From contig CAKZYA010000040.1 in NCBI GenBank assembly GCA_937883755.1, positions 1-33,537 of the forward strand: a stretch of 33,537 nucleotides of DNA, in the 5' to 3' direction. Position 1 is the first letter of the stretch. Each line of letters begins with the position of its first letter. The translations under genes were made by a program, and so were the position numbers. Positions 31,780-33,537 of this stretch are shown here, one piece after another. This stretch comes from an uncultured Flammeovirgaceae bacterium. Lineage in GTDB: Bacteria; Bacteroidota; Bacteroidia; Cytophagales; Cyclobacteriaceae. Under the pieces are notes generated by a model. It was given only the letters and a program-made list of their open reading frames with translations. It was not told where the DNA came from and searched no databases.

Positions 31780-32811
31780 ATGAAAAACCTAGCTTATTCA
31801 GTAATCGGAATTGGAGGCGTACTGGCTCTGCTCATCTTGGCCGATAGCATTCTTATTCCTTTTGTCTATGGCATGGTAGTCTGGTTTTTGGCCAGTTTCA
31901 TTAAGAATCAAATTAAGAAAATACCCTTCTTAAAAAACAAGGTTCCTAATTGGATTATCAATTCTGTAACGTTCCTGTTTATTCTGGTAGTTCTTTCATT
32001 GGTAAGTAGTTTGATCAATTCAAACATTATCTCTTTACTATCCAATAGTGATGCCTACGCTGCCAACGTAAAGAGGATCGTTGATGATATAAATGGCCTT
32101 TTTCAAATAGACCTTTCCGCCCAAATCACTTCTACCGTTAAGTCATTCGACTATATAGGCATTCTCGGATCTTTGGCCGATAATCTCTCGGGAACCCTGG
32201 GAGATGTAATAATGATCGCTTTATATGCGGTTTTTATTTTCTCGGAAGAGTCGGTTATTTCAGATAAAGTCAAAAAAGTATTTAAGAATCCCGAAGAATA
32301 CGCTCAAGTTACGGCTATCTTAAAGAAGATAAACAACTCTACGAGTGACTATATCCGCTTAAAAACACAAGTCAGCATTCTCACGGGTGGTGTCGGCTAC
32401 ATCTTCCTTCTACTAATGGGAGTTGATGCTGCCTTCTTTTGGGCATTTCTCATATTCGCGCTCAATTATATCCCCACAATAGGATCGCTTACCGCCACAT
32501 TATTTCCTGCCATATTTAGTTTAGCACAGTTTGGAGAAGTAGAACCATTCAGCATTATTCTTGTGGGATTAGGGGTAATCCAATGGTTTATCGGCAATGT
32601 GCTAGAGCCAAAAATTATGGGACGAACTTTGAACCTCAGTCCCTTGGTTACTATACTTGCGCTCATTATTTGGGGAGAGATTTGGGGAATTACCGGTATG
32701 CTCTTGTGTGTCCCCATTACGGTAGTCATGGTCATTATTTTCTCTCAATTTGATAGCACCAAGCCCTTTGCTATCCTACTGTCTGAAACCGGTGAAATAG
32801 ACGAATTATGA
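31780..32811 (+). CDS. AI-2E family membrane transporter
   Basis: A 343-residue inner-membrane protein of the AI-2E (PerM/TqsA-like) family. Hydrophobic segments at about residues 5-40, 58-80 and 145-160, then four or more helices from 205 to 330, surround the family motifs FWAFLIFALNYIPTIGS and GNVLEPKIMGRTLNLSPLVTIL. Family members export small molecules or ions and only some affect autoinducer-2. The substrate is unknown. Its last four bases overlap the start of the TMEM175-like gene, implying coupled translation. Confidence 0.92.
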   Translation: MKNLAYSVIGIGGVLALLILADSILIPFVYGMVVWFLASFIKNQIKKIPFLKNKVPNWIINSVTFLFILVVLSLVSSLINSNIISLLSNSDAYAANVKRIVDDINGLFQIDLSAQITSTVKSFDYIGILGSLADNLSGTLGDVIMIALYAVFIFSEESVISDKVKKVFKNPEEYAQVTAILKKINNSTSDYIRLKTQVSILTGGVGYIFLLLMGVDAAFFWAFLIFALNYIPTIGSLTATLFPAIFSLAQFGEVEPFSIILVGLGVIQWFIGNVLEPKIMGRTLNLSPLVTILALIIWGEIWGITGMLLCVPITVVMVIIFSQFDSTKPFAILLSETGEIDEL

Positions 32812-33380
32812 AGAGCAATCGATTAGAAGCTTTCACAGACGCAGTGATGGCAATCATCATTACGATCATGGTCATTGAATTTAAAGCACCCGAAGAAACC
32901 GAGTTAAAAGCGCTGATTCCTCTAATTCCGAATTTGCTAAGCTACCTTATGAGCTTCATATTTTTGGGGATTTACTGGAACAATCATCACCACCTTTTTC
33001 ATGTGGTTGAAAAAGTTGACGGAGGCATTCTTTGGGCAAATATGCACGTACTGTTTTGGCTTTCACTCGTTCCTTTTAATACCTCTTGGTTAGGAGAAAA
33101 CTATCACGAATCAGCTCCTGCAGTGACTTATGGATTATTACTTTTTATGATTTCCTTCGCGTCCTTGTTGTTGAAAGCCGCCGTATCCAGAATTCACGGA
33201 GAAGGATCGGTATTTAGATCCTTGACCCAAACTACACGTAAGGAATGGCTTTCATTACTTCTGTACATTTTTGGGATTACCTTGTCCTTATGGAATACCA
33301 TCCCCTCTATTGCTTGCTATGTTTTGGGTTGTTCTCTATGGTTTATTCCAGACAAGCGGTTGGAGAACATGTACGAATAA
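32808..33380 (+). CDS. TMEM175-like (DUF1211) potassium channel family protein
   Basis: A 190-residue membrane protein with about six hydrophobic segments. The first helix carries the family signature RLEAFTDAVMAIIITIMVIEF (RxxxF-D-V-AI), which forms the pore in bacterial TMEM175 channels. Such channels pass potassium ions and act as tetramers in bacteria. It overlaps the AI-2E gene by four bases, so both are made from one transcript. The length is normal. Confidence 0.9.
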   Translation: MKSNRLEAFTDAVMAIIITIMVIEFKAPEETELKALIPLIPNLLSYLMSFIFLGIYWNNHHHLFHVVEKVDGGILWANMHVLFWLSLVPFNTSWLGENYHESAPAVTYGLLLFMISFASLLLKAAVSRIHGEGSVFRSLTQTTRKEWLSLLLYIFGITLSLWNTIPSIACYVLGCSLWFIPDKRLENMYE

Positions 33381-33494
33381 GAGGACGATTTCGCTAAAAG
33401 ATCGCCAAAGAATTCGATACCAAATTCAAAGAATGAACAACCTAATTCCATTGTCTCTATAATAGCCAATGATGAAAAAAGTGGATGCAATTGA

Positions 33495-33537
33495 TCAGAA
33501 GTTCTTGTCCAGCCACTGACTAATTTTTTGGTTAGCT
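33495..33537 (-). CDS. 3' end of a minus-strand gene cut by the window edge
   Basis: On the minus strand the last 43 bases read ANQKISQWLDKNF followed by a stop. The amphipathic ending looks like the C-terminus of a real soluble protein, such as an alpha/beta hydrolase, but there is too little sequence to assign a family. Confidence 0.35.
   Translation of the reverse strand, partial: ANQKISQWLDKNF

Noticed and set aside
1-33537. CRISPR array, tRNA or rRNA genes
   Set aside because: No regularly spaced repeats and no tRNA- or rRNA-like sequence were noticed on either strand.

Overview
This window most likely comes from a member of the Bacteroidota, probably of the Cytophagales type. The evidence is AT-rich DNA with weak Shine-Dalgarno sequences, lipoproteins with classic lipoboxes, Bacteroidota-style AraC and short Crp/Fnr regulators, an alginate-export-type outer-membrane barrel and AI-2E/TMEM175 membrane proteins. 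No rRNA or tRNA gene was seen. The window reads as an accessory region: small gene sets are separated by long imperfect inverted repeats, recombinase remnants, pseudogenes and one anti-phage island.

Layout. (1) 53-4897: a co-directional set of three alpha/beta hydrolases, a four-helix membrane protein and an AraC regulator. (2) 5016-6577: a VOC-fold protein and an AraC paralogue of the previous regulator. (3) 6749-8485: a Tn3-family remnant. It has a serine resolvase, a probable res site, and a divergent ORF in which the N-terminus of a Tn3 transposase is fused in frame to the C-terminal half of a tyrosine recombinase. (4) 8596-13490: two AraC regulators of a second type flanking a lipoprotein, a four-domain lipoprotein and a two-domain SnoaL-like protein. 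(5) 13714-17137: a DUF5519 protein, an unrecognised exported protein, an NADPH-dependent FMN reductase and an alginate-export-family barrel. (6) 17806-18519: an OmpR-type regulator whose receiver has lost its phosphorylation residues. (7) 18774-22695: a minus-strand set of Crp/Fnr regulator, flavin amine oxidase lipoprotein, MscS channel and outer-membrane beta-barrel. (8) 22864-28267: an IetAS anti-phage pair (AAA ATPase plus subtilase), a small unknown gene with a degenerate partial copy on the other side of IetAS, a VapBC-like toxin-antitoxin pair and an orphan antitoxin remnant. (9) 28738-33380: a luciferase-like flavin oxidoreductase, a cNMP-domain/thioredoxin-reductase-like protein without the redox CxxC, a broken GNAT gene, an AI-2E transporter and a TMEM175-like channel.

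The most notable structure is the way gene sets 1, 2 and 7 are bounded. Each starts with a 10-base core beginning GTT and ends with the exact reverse complement of that same core: GTTAGGCACA at 53 and its complement at 4888, GTTCTCGGCA at 5016 and 6568, and GTTATCTTCC at 18774 and 22686. The boundaries lie in or next to long imperfect hairpins. This is the geometry expected of integron-type cassettes, where the core at the start of a cassette once belonged to the same attC as the core at its end. The cassettes here are multi-gene, two of them carry their own AraC regulator, and no intact integron integrase is visible. The structural observation comes directly from the sequence; the mobility is inferred.
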